Below are positions 23,473-29,947 of a stretch of DNA of 64,000 nucleotides, piece by piece. Origin of the DNA: SEAL01 sp032153715. Its GTDB lineage: Bacteria > Patescibacteriota > Saccharimonadia > Saccharimonadales > Saccharimonadaceae. Each line of letters starts with the position of its first letter. Positions within the stretch are counted from its first letter, which is position 1. Where the stretch lies: contig JALDYR010000001.1 in assembly GCA_032153715.1 (NCBI GenBank), positions 1 to 64,000 of the forward strand, written 5' to 3'. Under the pieces are notes generated by a model that had not been told where the DNA came from, ran no database searches, and saw nothing but the letters and a program-made list of their open reading frames with translations. Position numbers and translations under genes: made by a program.

Positions 23473-23789
23473 TACTTCTTCTCCTCTTCTGTCGTAGGCT
23501 GATCAAATACCTGGATGCTGCTGCCTTTAGCAAGTGTGACGTATGCCTTCTTGCTGTCTTTGCGGTTAGTTGTACCAGGGTATCGGTTCTTACCACGGCT
23601 AAAGCGAACTGCTTTACCAGATTGAACCAATGTCTTGATGCGCTCTACTTTTACTTCGAATTGAGCTTCCACAGCTGCAGCAATTTCTTGCTTGTTTGCA
23701 GTCAATGGAACATTAAATACGTATACATTGTTCTGAGACTGAGCATAAGCTTTCTCAGAAACACGTGGGATAACGCTGATAAGAGTCAT
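23472..23789 (-). CDS. rplW: Ribosomal protein L23 (uL23)
   Basis: 105 aa, tunnel-exit docking site for trigger factor (tig, also in this window). IPRVSEKAYAQSQNNVYVFN and AAVEAQFEVKVERIKTLV match L23. It overlaps rplB by 1 nt. Confidence 0.97.
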   Translation of the reverse strand: MTLISVIPRVSEKAYAQSQNNVYVFNVPLTANKQEIAAAVEAQFEVKVERIKTLVQSGKAVRFSRGKNRYPGTTNRKDSKKAYVTLAKGSSIQVFDQPTTEEEKK

Positions 23790-23790
23790 A

Positions 23791-24411
23791 TTACGCCTCC
23801 TCCTTAATCAGCCATGCAGCAATTGCTGGAACTGACTTTGCTGAAAGAACGATATGATCAGCGTTTAGAATGTGGTAAACACTTAGGTAATTCGCACGGA
23901 TCAACAAAGCATTCTGGATGTTGTTAGTCGCACGGATCAACTCTGGAGTCTTCTCGTCTACAACAATCAAAACACGACGGTTGAGCTTGTTATCAGCCAA
24001 GAATTTAACGACCTCAGCAGTCTTACCTGTTGTCTTTACGTCTTTTACGACGATCTTTTTAGCTTCGTTAGCGAGAGTCAACGCCTGCTTTACAGCAACA
24101 CGCTTGCTCGTTGTGCTAAGTCGCTTAGTGTAGTTTTCGTTGCCACGAGGACCGAATACAACACCACCACCGCGCCAAATAGGGTTACGGCTCGAACCGA
24201 AACGTGCACGGCCTGTTCCCTTTTGCTTCCATGGCTTTTTACCACCACCGCGAACTTCACCACGCTGCAAGGTTGTTGCACTTGCCTGGCGAGAGTTTGC
24301 AAGATAGCTATCGTATGCAAGCTTCAGCAGTTCGTGGTTTTGAACCTCTACTGCGAAGACTTCTTTAGGTAGAGCAGTTTTAGCTGCTGCTGGTTTAGTA
24401 GTCTCAGCCAT
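23791..24411 (-). CDS. rplD: Ribosomal protein L4 (uL4)
   Basis: 206 aa. The tunnel loop signature GGGKKPWKQKGTGRARFGSS and NPIWRGGGVVFGP are present. L4 is the S10-operon autoregulator in enterobacteria; here a structured leader exists before rplC, making a similar loop conceivable. Confidence 0.97.
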   Translation of the reverse strand: MAETTKPAAAKTALPKEVFAVEVQNHELLKLAYDSYLANSRQASATTLQRGEVRGGGKKPWKQKGTGRARFGSSRNPIWRGGGVVFGPRGNENYTKRLSTTSKRVAVKQALTLANEAKKIVVKDVKTTGKTAEVVKFLADNKLNRRVLIVVDEKTPELIRATNNIQNALLIRANYLSVYHILNADHIVLSAKSVPAIAAWLIKEEA

Positions 24412-25025
24412 TATGCCTTCCCTCCGATAACAATCAGACCCTTACGTGGACCTGGCACCGCACCCTTAAGGCCGATAAGGTTGTTAACTGAATCAACATA
24501 GGCAACCTCAAGGTTCTTAACAGTAACGCGATCAGCACCCATACGGCCTGCCATTCGCTTACCCTTAAAGACCTTCTGAGGATACATAGATCCAATCGAA
24601 CCTGGCTTACGGACGTTACCGTTACCACCGTGTGTCTTCTTGCTGGTATTAAAGTTATGTCGTTTTACGGTTCCCGCAAAACCTTTACCCTTGCTTGTAC
24701 CAGTCGCATCCACCATGTCGCCTAGTTCAAACTTGGTTACGTCGATCGTGTCACCTACCTTAAGACCTTCAGGTAGTTCTGCAACACGAAATTCCCGAAT
24801 ATGCTTCGGGGTCACTTGAGCTGGTTTTGTATGACCAGCAACGGCCTTGCTCAGGTTCTTACCCTCACCATATGCCACCTGGACTGCGTTGTAGCCATCG
24901 ATATCGATAGACTTGACCTGAGTCACAGTCACGGGGCCAGCTTGAATCAACGTCACAGGTACTGCGCGTCCATCTTCGCTGATGATTTGGGTCATACCAA
25001 TTTTGGTACCGAGAAGTGCTTTCAC
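24411..25025 (-). CDS. rplC: Ribosomal protein L3 (uL3), GTG start
   Basis: 204 aa. VKALLGTKIGMTQIISEDGR and GNGNVRKPGSIGSMYPQKVF identify L3. I place the start at GTG 25025, giving the standard N-terminus. The in-frame ATG at 25073 falls inside the leader hairpin loop. rplC is the first gene of the S10-spc operon because rpsJ has been displaced 3.9 kb upstream. Confidence 0.93.
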   Translation of the reverse strand: MKALLGTKIGMTQIISEDGRAVPVTLIQAGPVTVTQVKSIDIDGYNAVQVAYGEGKNLSKAVAGHTKPAQVTPKHIREFRVAELPEGLKVGDTIDVTKFELGDMVDATGTSKGKGFAGTVKRHNFNTSKKTHGGNGNVRKPGSIGSMYPQKVFKGKRMAGRMGADRVTVKNLEVAYVDSVNNLIGLKGAVPGPRKGLIVIGGKA

Positions 25026-25048
25026 TATACTCTTGCTCCCACTTAAAA

Positions 25049-25101
25049 CTCTTGGTGATAGGGGGTTTCCCATCTGTTGGGACCTACCAATTCACCAAGA
25101 G
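25049..25101 (-). promoter_or_regulatory. Structured leader RNA of the S10-spc operon
   Basis: Three nested stems are seen: CTCTTGGTGA (25049-25058) with TCACCAAGAG (25092-25101), TAGG (25059-25062) with CCTA (25083-25086), and TCCCA (25068-25072) with TGGGA (25078-25082). It lies 24 nt before the rplC GTG. This is the expected place for ribosomal-protein autogenous control. Confidence 0.65.
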
Positions 25102-25108
25102 CGAGTTG

Positions 25109-25122
25109 TTATTACGTAATAA
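25109..25122. repeat. 14-bp perfect palindrome downstream of the S10-spc promoter
   Basis: TTATTACGTAATAA, a perfect palindrome just downstream of the predicted transcription start. It could be an operator for a dimeric regulator. Confidence 0.45.
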
Positions 25123-25133
25123 GTTACCTACTG

Positions 25134-25162
25134 AATATAGCACAGATACAGGGGTAAGTCAA
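25134..25162 (-). promoter_or_regulatory. S10-spc operon promoter
   Basis: Minus strand TTGACT (25157-25162), 17 nt, TATATT (25134-25139). It drives rplC through secY; the leader is about 100 nt. Confidence 0.75.
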
Positions 25163-25198
25163 CCATCTTTGACACATTCTTGCCAGTTTGCCAGGGTA

Positions 25199-25227
25199 TT
25201 GATTTATTATAATATTTATGCTATAAT
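25199..25227 (+). promoter_or_regulatory. Promoter of the first accessory gene
   Basis: TTGATT (25199-25204), 17 nt, TATAAT (25222-25227). It diverges from the S10-spc promoter with 36 bp between the two -35 boxes. Confidence 0.75.
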
Positions 25228-25235
25228 TATAGGCA

Positions 25236-25300
25236 TTGTACGTTCGATAGTATGTCGGGCGCACACGCGTCCAGCTATCGAGCCTCCGCTCTAGCGGACA
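25236..25300 (+). promoter_or_regulatory. Shared leader element, copy 1
   Basis: The leader contains GTACGTTCGATAG, GGGCGCACACGCGTCCAG and CTATCGAGC; TCGATAG and CTATCGA can pair. A second hairpin TCCGCT-ct-AGCGGA follows, then the Shine-Dalgarno AAGGAAG. The same order of motifs with changed stem bases occurs before the genes at 26511 and 27022. Confidence 0.6.
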
Positions 25301-25322
25301 CAACACATTAAGGAAGTAGACC

Positions 25323-25739
25323 ATGTCAGCTTCACCCTGGCACGACGAAGGCACCCACTTGAGAAAAGATTTCGAGCTCAAAGGAGTTTACTTCGATGAG
25401 GTGTTTCCGCACAAGTACATCGCCATCAGGTTTACAACAGAGGAGGCGACCTATCTCGTCCGCGAACTGAGCAACAGTGAGCTCAGATATCCGGAAGACA
25501 TGTGTACGGTTGAAGTCTACACCAACGACCCACGCCTGCTACGATTCTACCGGATCACAGACGACAGAATGCGACTGCGCGTCGGCGTGTGTAATCCTGC
25601 AGTGAGCGTAGGTACGACTTGGAAGCTCGATCCTCGAGCTGGCGGCGTATTTGAAACCGGAGTCGTCACTAAGGTTGAACTTGTCATCAGAGATCGTGAG
25701 CCTCAATGCGAGACCCACTATCGAGAGACTCCTCTCTAG
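25323..25739 (+). CDS. Accessory protein 1, unknown function
   Basis: 138 aa, soluble, strongly acidic/basic alternating, predicted mainly beta (YIAIRFTTEEATYLVRELS, MRLRVGVCNPAVSVGTTWKL). No signal peptide and no recognised family. Start fixed by AAGGAAG 7 nt upstream. It has its own TATAAT promoter, structured leader and tandem 3' hairpins, so it is a self-contained unit. It occupies the place between rplC and the displaced rpsJ. Confidence 0.65.
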   Translation: MSASPWHDEGTHLRKDFELKGVYFDEVFPHKYIAIRFTTEEATYLVRELSNSELRYPEDMCTVEVYTNDPRLLRFYRITDDRMRLRVGVCNPAVSVGTTWKLDPRAGGVFETGVVTKVELVIRDREPQCETHYRETPL

Positions 25740-25745
25740 CGCCAG

Positions 25746-25812
25746 GTGCCCGCACATGCGGCTGCCTCCGGCACGAAGCCCTACATTAATTTGTAGGGCT
25801 TGCTTTTTTATT
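25746..25812 (+). terminator. Tandem 3' hairpins of accessory gene 1
   Basis: First a hairpin GTGCC...GGCAC (25746-25774) carrying GCCTCCGGCAC, then a strong terminator AAGCCCTACA (25776-25785)/TGTAGGGCTT (25792-25801) followed by T6. The GCCTCCGGC hairpin plus terminator arrangement recurs after the next two genes. Confidence 0.8.
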
Positions 25813-25829
25813 AGCGTATATTATAGTTG

Positions 25830-25888
25830 CTCTATCGCACATTCAAGTACATTGAATGTGCGCGACCGGTCGACCAAGGAAACCCCTT
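25830..25888 (+). promoter_or_regulatory. Two-hairpin leader of accessory gene 2
   Basis: GCACATTCAA-gtaca-TTGAATGTGC (10-bp stem) then CCAAGG-aaacc-CCTTGG, followed by AACACAATTTAGGAG. The spacing of the second hairpin to the Shine-Dalgarno parallels gene 1 although the stem sequence differs. Confidence 0.6.
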
Positions 25889-25913
25889 GGTCCAACACAA
25901 TTTAGGAGTCACG

Positions 25914-26291
25914 TTGAAAACCGCAGACACGATCAGGCGTATTATCGGCAATGATCGCCCTATCCAAATTCCTGCCGGGGTCACCTACGACCTAGTAGAC
26001 TATCTAGGAAAAGTCGTCACACTCCATTCAATCGATGGAATTCGGGTAAAACTCGACCTGAGGAATGCAGAGCTTGAACAGCAGCATTTCCATGACATCG
26101 TCGGCGCATGCGCCACCGTTGATCACATGTCCACGTCGAAACAGCTTCGTAATGTTCGATGCGAACGCTACTTTACCGTATGGGAGTCTATCGACCCGAA
26201 TCGTGCATCAATGTTCTGGAATTTCCGAGGAGATCTAGATGGCGCCCGAAGAGCGCCTGGACATTACATCATCGTAAATGTGCAAGAGTAA
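25914..26291 (+). CDS. Accessory protein 2, unknown function (TTG start)
   Basis: 125 aa. The frame opens at 25827, but AGGAG (25903-25907) 6 nt before TTG 25914 marks that start, and the leader hairpins occupy the upstream frame. Soluble; begins MKTADTIRRIIGNDRPIQIP, with a beta-rich middle (VVTLHSIDGIRVKLDLRN) and ending GHYIIVNVQE. No family recognised. Confidence 0.6.
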   Translation: MKTADTIRRIIGNDRPIQIPAGVTYDLVDYLGKVVTLHSIDGIRVKLDLRNAELEQQHFHDIVGACATVDHMSTSKQLRNVRCERYFTVWESIDPNRASMFWNFRGDLDGARRAPGHYIIVNVQE

Positions 26292-26306
26292 ACATATACT
26301 CCAGCC

Positions 26307-26385
26307 GCCGGAGGCCTGGCTACTTAGCAGCCTCCGGCGCACACCAATACCCACCCCAGTCCTATAAGACTCCGGGTGGGTTTTT
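26307..26385 (+). terminator. Tandem 3' hairpins of accessory gene 2
   Basis: GCCGGAGGC (26307-26315)/GCCTCCGGC (26330-26338), then CCCACCC (26350-26356)/GGGTGGG (26374-26380) followed by T5. Same two-part design as after genes 1 and 3. Confidence 0.8.
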
Positions 26386-26428
26386 CATTGTTTTCTCATG
26401 GTTTTTATGTTCAAATGTATGCATTGTA

Positions 26429-26500
26429 TGTTTGCGAAATCCTTTTGCTTACATACACGTCCAGCACGATGAGCCAGCCTCTCGGCTGGATAACAAGAGA
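26429..26500 (+). promoter_or_regulatory. Shared leader element, copy 2
   Basis: GTATGT...ACATAC can pair, followed by ACACGTCCAG, GATGAGC and the hairpin CCAGCC-tctc-GGCTGG, then GATAACAA and AGAGAAG. It closely matches the leader of the 27022 gene (CAGCCTCTCGGCTGGATAAC is identical) and resembles copy 1. Confidence 0.65.
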
Positions 26501-26510
26501 GAAGAATCAC

Positions 26511-26813
26511 ATGTCTGAAACCCTTGCACCACAGCTCGACTTTAGCGTCGACCTCAGTATGCTCTCAAAGGGCGCGGTAGTCACCATCACGACAATTGGA
26601 AGGCGACGAAAAATCACTCTATCTCCCACCGAAGATCACGCAGTTCATGAAGGCACCGTCTCGGGTCTCAAAGTTGAGGGCCTCGATGACTGCGACACGC
26701 CCAGCGAGACCCATGTCACGAGCCTGCTCGAAATTGGCGCGAAGCTTCTGATCAGATCCAAGAGGAAGATGCTCAGCACGACTATACAGCACCTGACCGT
26801 CCAGCATGATTGA
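26511..26813 (+). CDS. Accessory protein 3, unknown function
   Basis: 100 aa. Start at ATG 26511 after AGAGAAG; the longer frame from 26376 reads through the leader. Soluble; the first part is beta-like (GAVVTITTIGRRRKITLSPT) and the C-terminus is basic. No family recognised. It shares its leader with accessory gene 4 and its 3' hairpins with genes 1-2, but not its coding sequence. Confidence 0.6.
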   Translation: MSETLAPQLDFSVDLSMLSKGAVVTITTIGRRRKITLSPTEDHAVHEGTVSGLKVEGLDDCDTPSETHVTSLLEIGAKLLIRSKRKMLSTTIQHLTVQHD

Positions 26814-26827
26814 CAATCCTCATCCAC

Positions 26828-26897
26828 GCCGGAGGCCTGCGCTACTGCAGTGGCCTCCGGCACGACACCCTCGCTATAACAACTTGGGTGTTTTTTA
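26828..26897 (+). terminator. Tandem 3' hairpins of accessory gene 3
   Basis: GCCGGAGGC (26828-26836)/GCCTCCGGC (26853-26861), then ACACCC (26865-26870)/GGGTGT (26886-26891) running into T6. Confidence 0.8.
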
Positions 26898-26935
26898 ATT
26901 GCGCAAATCGATATTTCATGTAATGATACAGCTAT

Positions 26936-27003
26936 CGTACGCTCGTGGAGATCATGGGCGATACGCGTCCAGACCGATCGAGCTCAGCCTCTCGGCTGGA
27001 TAA
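26936..27003 (+). promoter_or_regulatory. Shared leader element, copy 3
   Basis: GTACGCTCG, GGGCGATACGCGTCCAG, GATCGAGC, then the hairpin CAGCC-tctc-GGCTG and GATAACAA before the Shine-Dalgarno. It is the closest full-length relative of copy 1 and shares the distal half with copy 2. Confidence 0.65.
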
Positions 27004-27021
27004 CAATTGAGAGAAGGAATC

Positions 27022-27381
27022 ATGACGTCTGATGAGTTTTTCGACCAAGCAGACCTTGAAGCGCTACAGGCCGAACTCGAGCGTGAATCCCTGAACGGCG
27101 GTCGCGACGAAATAATACGCGACGCCGTTCAAGCTTTTATTACAACCCTTCAAGCGGATGCGTTTCAAGATTTCAACGATCTGCCCGAGATCGCGCAACA
27201 CGAGCTCATGACATGCTTATTCAATAATCTTGCCGAGCATGAACCACGGCTCTTTGGAGAAGAACCTCTTGCCGAACAGGTAAGCCTCAACGTACGCGTT
27301 CAAAACATCCTTGCAGAGGTAAGGGAATGGAGCGATGAGGCCGCACCCGACGACGAGCACCACTCACAAGGAGGGCTATAA
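27022..27381 (+). CDS. Accessory protein 4, acidic helical protein
   Basis: 119 aa, very acidic (many Glu/Asp), predicted all-helical (DLEALQAELERESL, FNNLAEHEPRLFGEE). No membrane segment. Start at ATG 27022 after AGAAGGA. The stop TAATG overlaps the start of a 34-aa ORF by 1 nt, with AAGGAG before it, so the two are co-translated. No family recognised. Confidence 0.62.
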   Translation: MTSDEFFDQADLEALQAELERESLNGGRDEIIRDAVQAFITTLQADAFQDFNDLPEIAQHELMTCLFNNLAEHEPRLFGEEPLAEQVSLNVRVQNILAEVREWSDEAAPDDEHHSQGGL

Positions 27382-27485
27382 TGTCTCGCATCATCGGCGT
27401 CGGCATTGAACTTGTCGTCAAAACAGAAAACGGTAAACAAAAGGAGCTTGGAGTCATCCAGCACCTAATCCTGGGGCCGTCCTAG
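27381..27485 (+). CDS. 34-aa peptide translationally coupled to accessory gene 4
   Basis: ATG 27381 shares its first base with the TAA of the preceding gene and has AGGAG 9 nt upstream. It encodes MSRIIGVGIELVVKTENGK... ending LILGPS (34 aa). Neutral, beta-strand-like. A strong hairpin follows, so the two-gene unit ends here. Confidence 0.6.
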   Translation: MSRIIGVGIELVVKTENGKQKELGVIQHLILGPS

Positions 27486-27500
27486 CAAGATTAATCAATT

Positions 27501-27527
27501 GGGGAGTGACATCGACGATCACTCCCC
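27501..27527 (+). terminator. Hairpin after the 27022-27485 unit
   Basis: GGGGAGTGA (27501-27509) pairs with TCACTCCCC (27519-27527). There is no long T-run; a further small hairpin CATAACT-tcgt-AGTTATG follows at about 27550-27567. Nothing else is seen up to 27670. Confidence 0.6.
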
Positions 27528-27672
27528 TACGCTCCTTCTCTCATCCGTTCCATAACTTCGTAGTTATGCTGACGAGCTGAAAACAGCGAAAACGGATGTA
27601 AACTTTGATGAGTAAAGCACATCAGAAAATTGCCAAATTTTCTAGAAAAGTGTTGCGTACTTCTATATAGTA

Positions 27673-27698
27673 TCTCATGTTTGTCAGCACACATGAGA
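27673..27698 (+). promoter_or_regulatory. 5' hairpin of accessory gene 5
   Basis: TCTCATGT (27673-27680)/ACATGAGA (27691-27698) directly before the GAGAGG Shine-Dalgarno, partly occluding it. Confidence 0.55.
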
Positions 27699-27710
27699 GA
27701 GGTTTGATAA

Positions 27711-28022
27711 TTGAATCAACCGACGGTCGCCGCCACATCCTTTTCCTACGAGTTCCGGTCAAGCGTCAACAACGTTACCTGCGTATCAGGCGATGACGTC
27801 ATCCATGAGTCGGAACCCTACGAGGTATTCGATTATCCGGATTACAGCGGAAATATTCGAAGCTATGGCATAGCAATTCGACACGAGTCGAGAGGTAGCC
27901 AGCGACCTATCGCATATCCGCTCAAGTTTAGAGAAGGAGCCTACGTCTTGGATCTACGAGACAGTGTTCCTCGCGTATTTACGGGACTGCCCTTAATACA
28001 GGCACCTCTCCCGACTGCATGA
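27711..28022 (+). CDS. Accessory protein 5, unknown function (TTG start)
   Basis: 103 aa from TTG 27711, with GAGAGG 9 nt upstream. Aromatic- and Asp-rich (EPYEVFDYPDYSGNIRSYGI), probably a small beta protein, ending in a Pro-rich tail. No signal peptide and no recognised family. It is followed 1 nt later by a 14-bp terminator that also serves the converging membrane gene. Confidence 0.58.
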   Translation: MNQPTVAATSFSYEFRSSVNNVTCVSGDDVIHESEPYEVFDYPDYSGNIRSYGIAIRHESRGSQRPIAYPLKFREGAYVLDLRDSVPRVFTGLPLIQAPLPTA

Positions 28023-28023
28023 C

Positions 28024-28057
28024 AAATACCCCGGCTCAATGGCGAGCCGGGGTATTT
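28024..28057. terminator. Bidirectional terminator
   Basis: AAATACCCCGGCTC (28024-28037) pairs perfectly with GAGCCGGGGTATTT (28044-28057). It ends accessory gene 5 (+) and the 28070-28408 gene (-). Confidence 0.88.
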
Positions 28058-28069
28058 TACTATTTAACT

Positions 28070-28408
28070 CTAGATAACAATGCCTGTCGGCGAGAATGAG
28101 CATGCCAAGGCGACAATTAGCAATACCGCATACCAGATTTTACGATCGAGTTGATCCTTCTCTAGTAGTCTAATCAATAGCAGCCCTATGACCGCACCGA
28201 TCGGAAAAGCGATAACAGTAAAGCCCTGCCACGTCAGTGGATGTGAAAACCTCAGCCACATTGCCCCCAACAATACGACTACTACGAGCTTTAAAAAGTA
28301 TGTACTATCTGGCTCTGTAATCATCTCTTTTACGCGCGCGTGACTGGCCGCACGAGGCTTGTTGAGTGTTTTGGATTTTGGATTTTTTGTTTGTTTTTTC
28401 GATGTCAT
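28070..28408 (-). CDS. Small membrane protein with basic N-terminus
   Basis: 112 aa. Residues 1-30 are Lys/Arg-rich; three hydrophobic helices follow (about 38-52, 61-81 and 90-108). No known family. It faces accessory gene 5 across a bidirectional terminator, and its promoter region abuts that of the 28510 gene. Confidence 0.6.
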   Translation of the reverse strand: MTSKKQTKNPKSKTLNKPRAASHARVKEMITEPDSTYFLKLVVVVLLGAMWLRFSHPLTWQGFTVIAFPIGAVIGLLLIRLLEKDQLDRKIWYAVLLIVALACSFSPTGIVI

Positions 28409-28450
28409 TAGGCCTTACTATATCAATCTCCACCCCTTCTGACAATATGC

Positions 28451-28479
28451 TTGTGCTCTGCCTGAGATTCCCCTATAAT
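28451..28479 (+). promoter_or_regulatory. Promoter of the Lys/Ala/Pro-rich membrane protein
   Basis: TTGTGC (28451-28456), 17 nt, TATAAT (28474-28479); Shine-Dalgarno AAGGAAG follows before ATG 28510. Confidence 0.65.
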
Positions 28480-28509
28480 CAGCGCTAGTATAGTAATAAA
28501 GGAAGTATA

Positions 28510-28878
28510 ATGCCAACGAAAAAACCTGCTACCAAGACAGCACCTAAAAAAGCTGCCAAGCCTGCGGTAAAAAAGACCACTAAACCTGTAGCCAAGCCAA
28601 AGGCTCGACCCGCAGCAAAGAAAAAAGTTGCAGCTCAATCACATCAGACCTTCCGCGTCTCGCGCCCGACTAGTAATTTCTTTAGCTTTAAAATCACCGA
28701 CCAAACAATTTACTGGGCAATCCTGATGGTTCTCGTCCTCGCGTTTGGGGCATGGACAATTCGCCAAGAAATTGAAATTCAAAGGATCTATGATTCAATC
28801 GAACTAAATGAAGCATCAATTGACGAACTTGACCAAAAATCAGTTGAGATCATCAAGAACAAACAAGCTCAGCAGTAA
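28510..28878 (+). CDS. Histone-H1-like Lys/Ala/Pro-rich protein with a membrane anchor
   Basis: 122 aa. Residues 1-43 are a low-complexity (KxAP)n stretch like H1/HU tails (KKPATKTAPKKAAKPAVKK). Next come a short polar segment, one transmembrane helix (about 68-86) and a C-terminal coiled-coil-like region (EIEIQRIYDSIELNEASIDE). A cytosolic basic tail on a single-pass helix could hold DNA or ribosomes at the membrane; function unproven. It shares a bidirectional terminator with rpsJ. Confidence 0.65.
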   Translation: MPTKKPATKTAPKKAAKPAVKKTTKPVAKPKARPAAKKKVAAQSHQTFRVSRPTSNFFSFKITDQTIYWAILMVLVLAFGAWTIRQEIEIQRIYDSIELNEASIDELDQKSVEIIKNKQAQQ

Positions 28879-28893
28879 CGATTTGAAAAATAA

Positions 28894-28926
28894 AATAATC
28901 CGCTCTATAGAGAGCGGATTATTTTT
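28894..28926. terminator. Bidirectional terminator between the H1-like gene and rpsJ
   Basis: AATAATCCGCTCT (28894-28906) pairs with AGAGCGGATTATT (28911-28923), with A/T tracts on both sides. Confidence 0.85.
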
Positions 28927-28938
28927 ATGTCAGCACTA

Positions 28939-29259
28939 TTACATGCGGATTTCTGCGTCAACACCAGCTGGAAGGCTGAGGTTCTGCAGGCTGTCGATGG
29001 TCTTTGGAGTCGCGTTCGTGATGTCGATAAGACGCTTGTGAACACGCATTTCAAATGTTTCACCACCAGTTTTGTACACGTGTGGTGACTTTACAACTGT
29101 AAAGCTGCTGCGACGTGTTGGAAGTGGCACTGGACCAGCGATGCTTGCGCCAGTACGGATAGCCGTGTCGATGATTTGTTTTGCTGATTGGTCGATAACC
29201 TTGTGGTCGTATGCCTTTAGGCGAATACGAATACGTAGACCTTCTGCTTTATCTGCCAT
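28939..29259 (-). CDS. rpsJ: Ribosomal protein S10 (uS10), displaced from its operon
   Basis: 106 aa. LRIRLKAYDHKVIDQSAKQI, GPVPLPTRRSSFTVVKSPHV and a C-terminal DAEIRM identify S10, a 30S head protein and NusB partner. Normally it is the first gene of the S10 operon; here it is monocistronic and 3.9 kb upstream of rplC, with accessory genes between. A ~90-nt leader precedes it and AGGAG lies before the ATG. Confidence 0.98.
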   Translation of the reverse strand: MADKAEGLRIRIRLKAYDHKVIDQSAKQIIDTAIRTGASIAGPVPLPTRRSSFTVVKSPHVYKTGGETFEMRVHKRLIDITNATPKTIDSLQNLSLPAGVDAEIRM

Positions 29260-29360
29260 GAGATAACTCCTTTTATGTACAATACCGTAACCTCTGCTCG
29301 AATCGTAGATTAAACGTACGTCTGGCTGAGTTCTCGGTATGAATTAATAATACATCTGTA

Positions 29361-29389
29361 ATCATACCGGTTCTTGAAGTATTTTGCAA
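29361..29389 (-). promoter_or_regulatory. rpsJ: rpsJ promoter
   Basis: Minus strand TTGCAA (29384-29389), 17 nt, TATGAT (29361-29366). The palindromic -35 is shared with the divergent promoter. Confidence 0.7.
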
Positions 29390-29412
29390 GTATGTCCTAA
29401 TAATGTTACAAT
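29384..29412 (+). promoter_or_regulatory. Divergent promoter sharing the rpsJ -35
   Basis: TTGCAA (29384-29389), 17 nt, TACAAT (29407-29412). Because TTGCAA is self-complementary, one hexamer serves both strands. Confidence 0.6.
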
Positions 29413-29450
29413 ACGCGTATTCTTCGCCTCAATGACGAGACAAGAAGGGA

Positions 29451-29474
29451 TTCACCTCGAGCAACCGCTCGGTG
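29451..29474 (+). promoter_or_regulatory. 5' hairpin of the 29504 gene
   Basis: CAC-CT-CGAGC-aacc-GCTCG-GTG hairpin. The core GAGCaaccGCTCGG recurs as GAGCacccGCTCGG in the leader of the 30143 gene. Confidence 0.5.
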
Positions 29475-29503
29475 TTTTTACAATCGGACAGAGAGGCAGC
29501 AAA

Positions 29504-29626
29504 ATGAGATTCTGCAAGCTTTTGCGATCGATGCAGGTTCGTGCCACGCGCGTTGTTGCATTTGGCGAACCCGCGGGCAGCCACTACAATCGCACCCCTA
29601 CAGTCAATCGCAAGACAAAGCCTTAA
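29504..29626 (+). CDS. 40-aa basic peptide
   Basis: ATG 29504 with AGAGAGG 6 nt upstream, 40 aa, Arg-rich and ending NRKTKP. It is the first gene of a two-gene unit; the next ATG is 9 nt after its stop. No family recognised. It may be a leader peptide. Confidence 0.5.
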   Translation: MRFCKLLRSMQVRATRVVAFGEPAGSHYNRTPTVNRKTKP

Positions 29627-29635
29627 GGAATAGCC

Positions 29636-29935
29636 ATGATCAACTACGAGCAAACAAGGCAGAAGCTTGCGAGTGAAGTGCATCGCATCGCCCTAGAGAC
29701 CCAGCAAACTCGGGAAAAGAAAGGCATCAACCCCGAGGACAGTGACTTCGCGATCGCGAATGCACACAAGCTTTTAGCTGCATTTGGCTTGAGCCTTGAA
29801 GCTCCGCTAATGACAGAGGTAAGTCAGGTCGAGGTTGCCGAGATCGCAAATCAGATCGCAGCGCAACAGGGTGACTTGAGGTCGTGCATCTACTATGATG
29901 CGGCGACACTTCGATTCATCGGCACTGTCACCTAG
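29636..29935 (+). CDS. Accessory protein, helical, unknown function
   Basis: 99 aa, start after AAGGA. Gln/Glu-rich helices (YEQTRQKLASEVHRIALETQ, QVEVAEIANQIAAQQGDL) followed by a short beta C-terminus. No Cys pair or signal peptide. It is closed by a 14-bp perfect terminator. Family unknown. Confidence 0.6.
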   Translation: MINYEQTRQKLASEVHRIALETQQTREKKGINPEDSDFAIANAHKLLAAFGLSLEAPLMTEVSQVEVAEIANQIAAQQGDLRSCIYYDAATLRFIGTVT

Positions 29936-29947
29936 CACATGCAGCAT

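Noticed and set aside
25049..25101. ATG 25073 as rplC start
   Set aside because: It lies in the loop of the leader hairpin and would add 16 residues before the conserved L3 N-terminus.
25746..26897. Classical integron attC sites
   Set aside because: Hairpins lack RYYYAAC/GTTRRRY core sites and no integrase is in the window.
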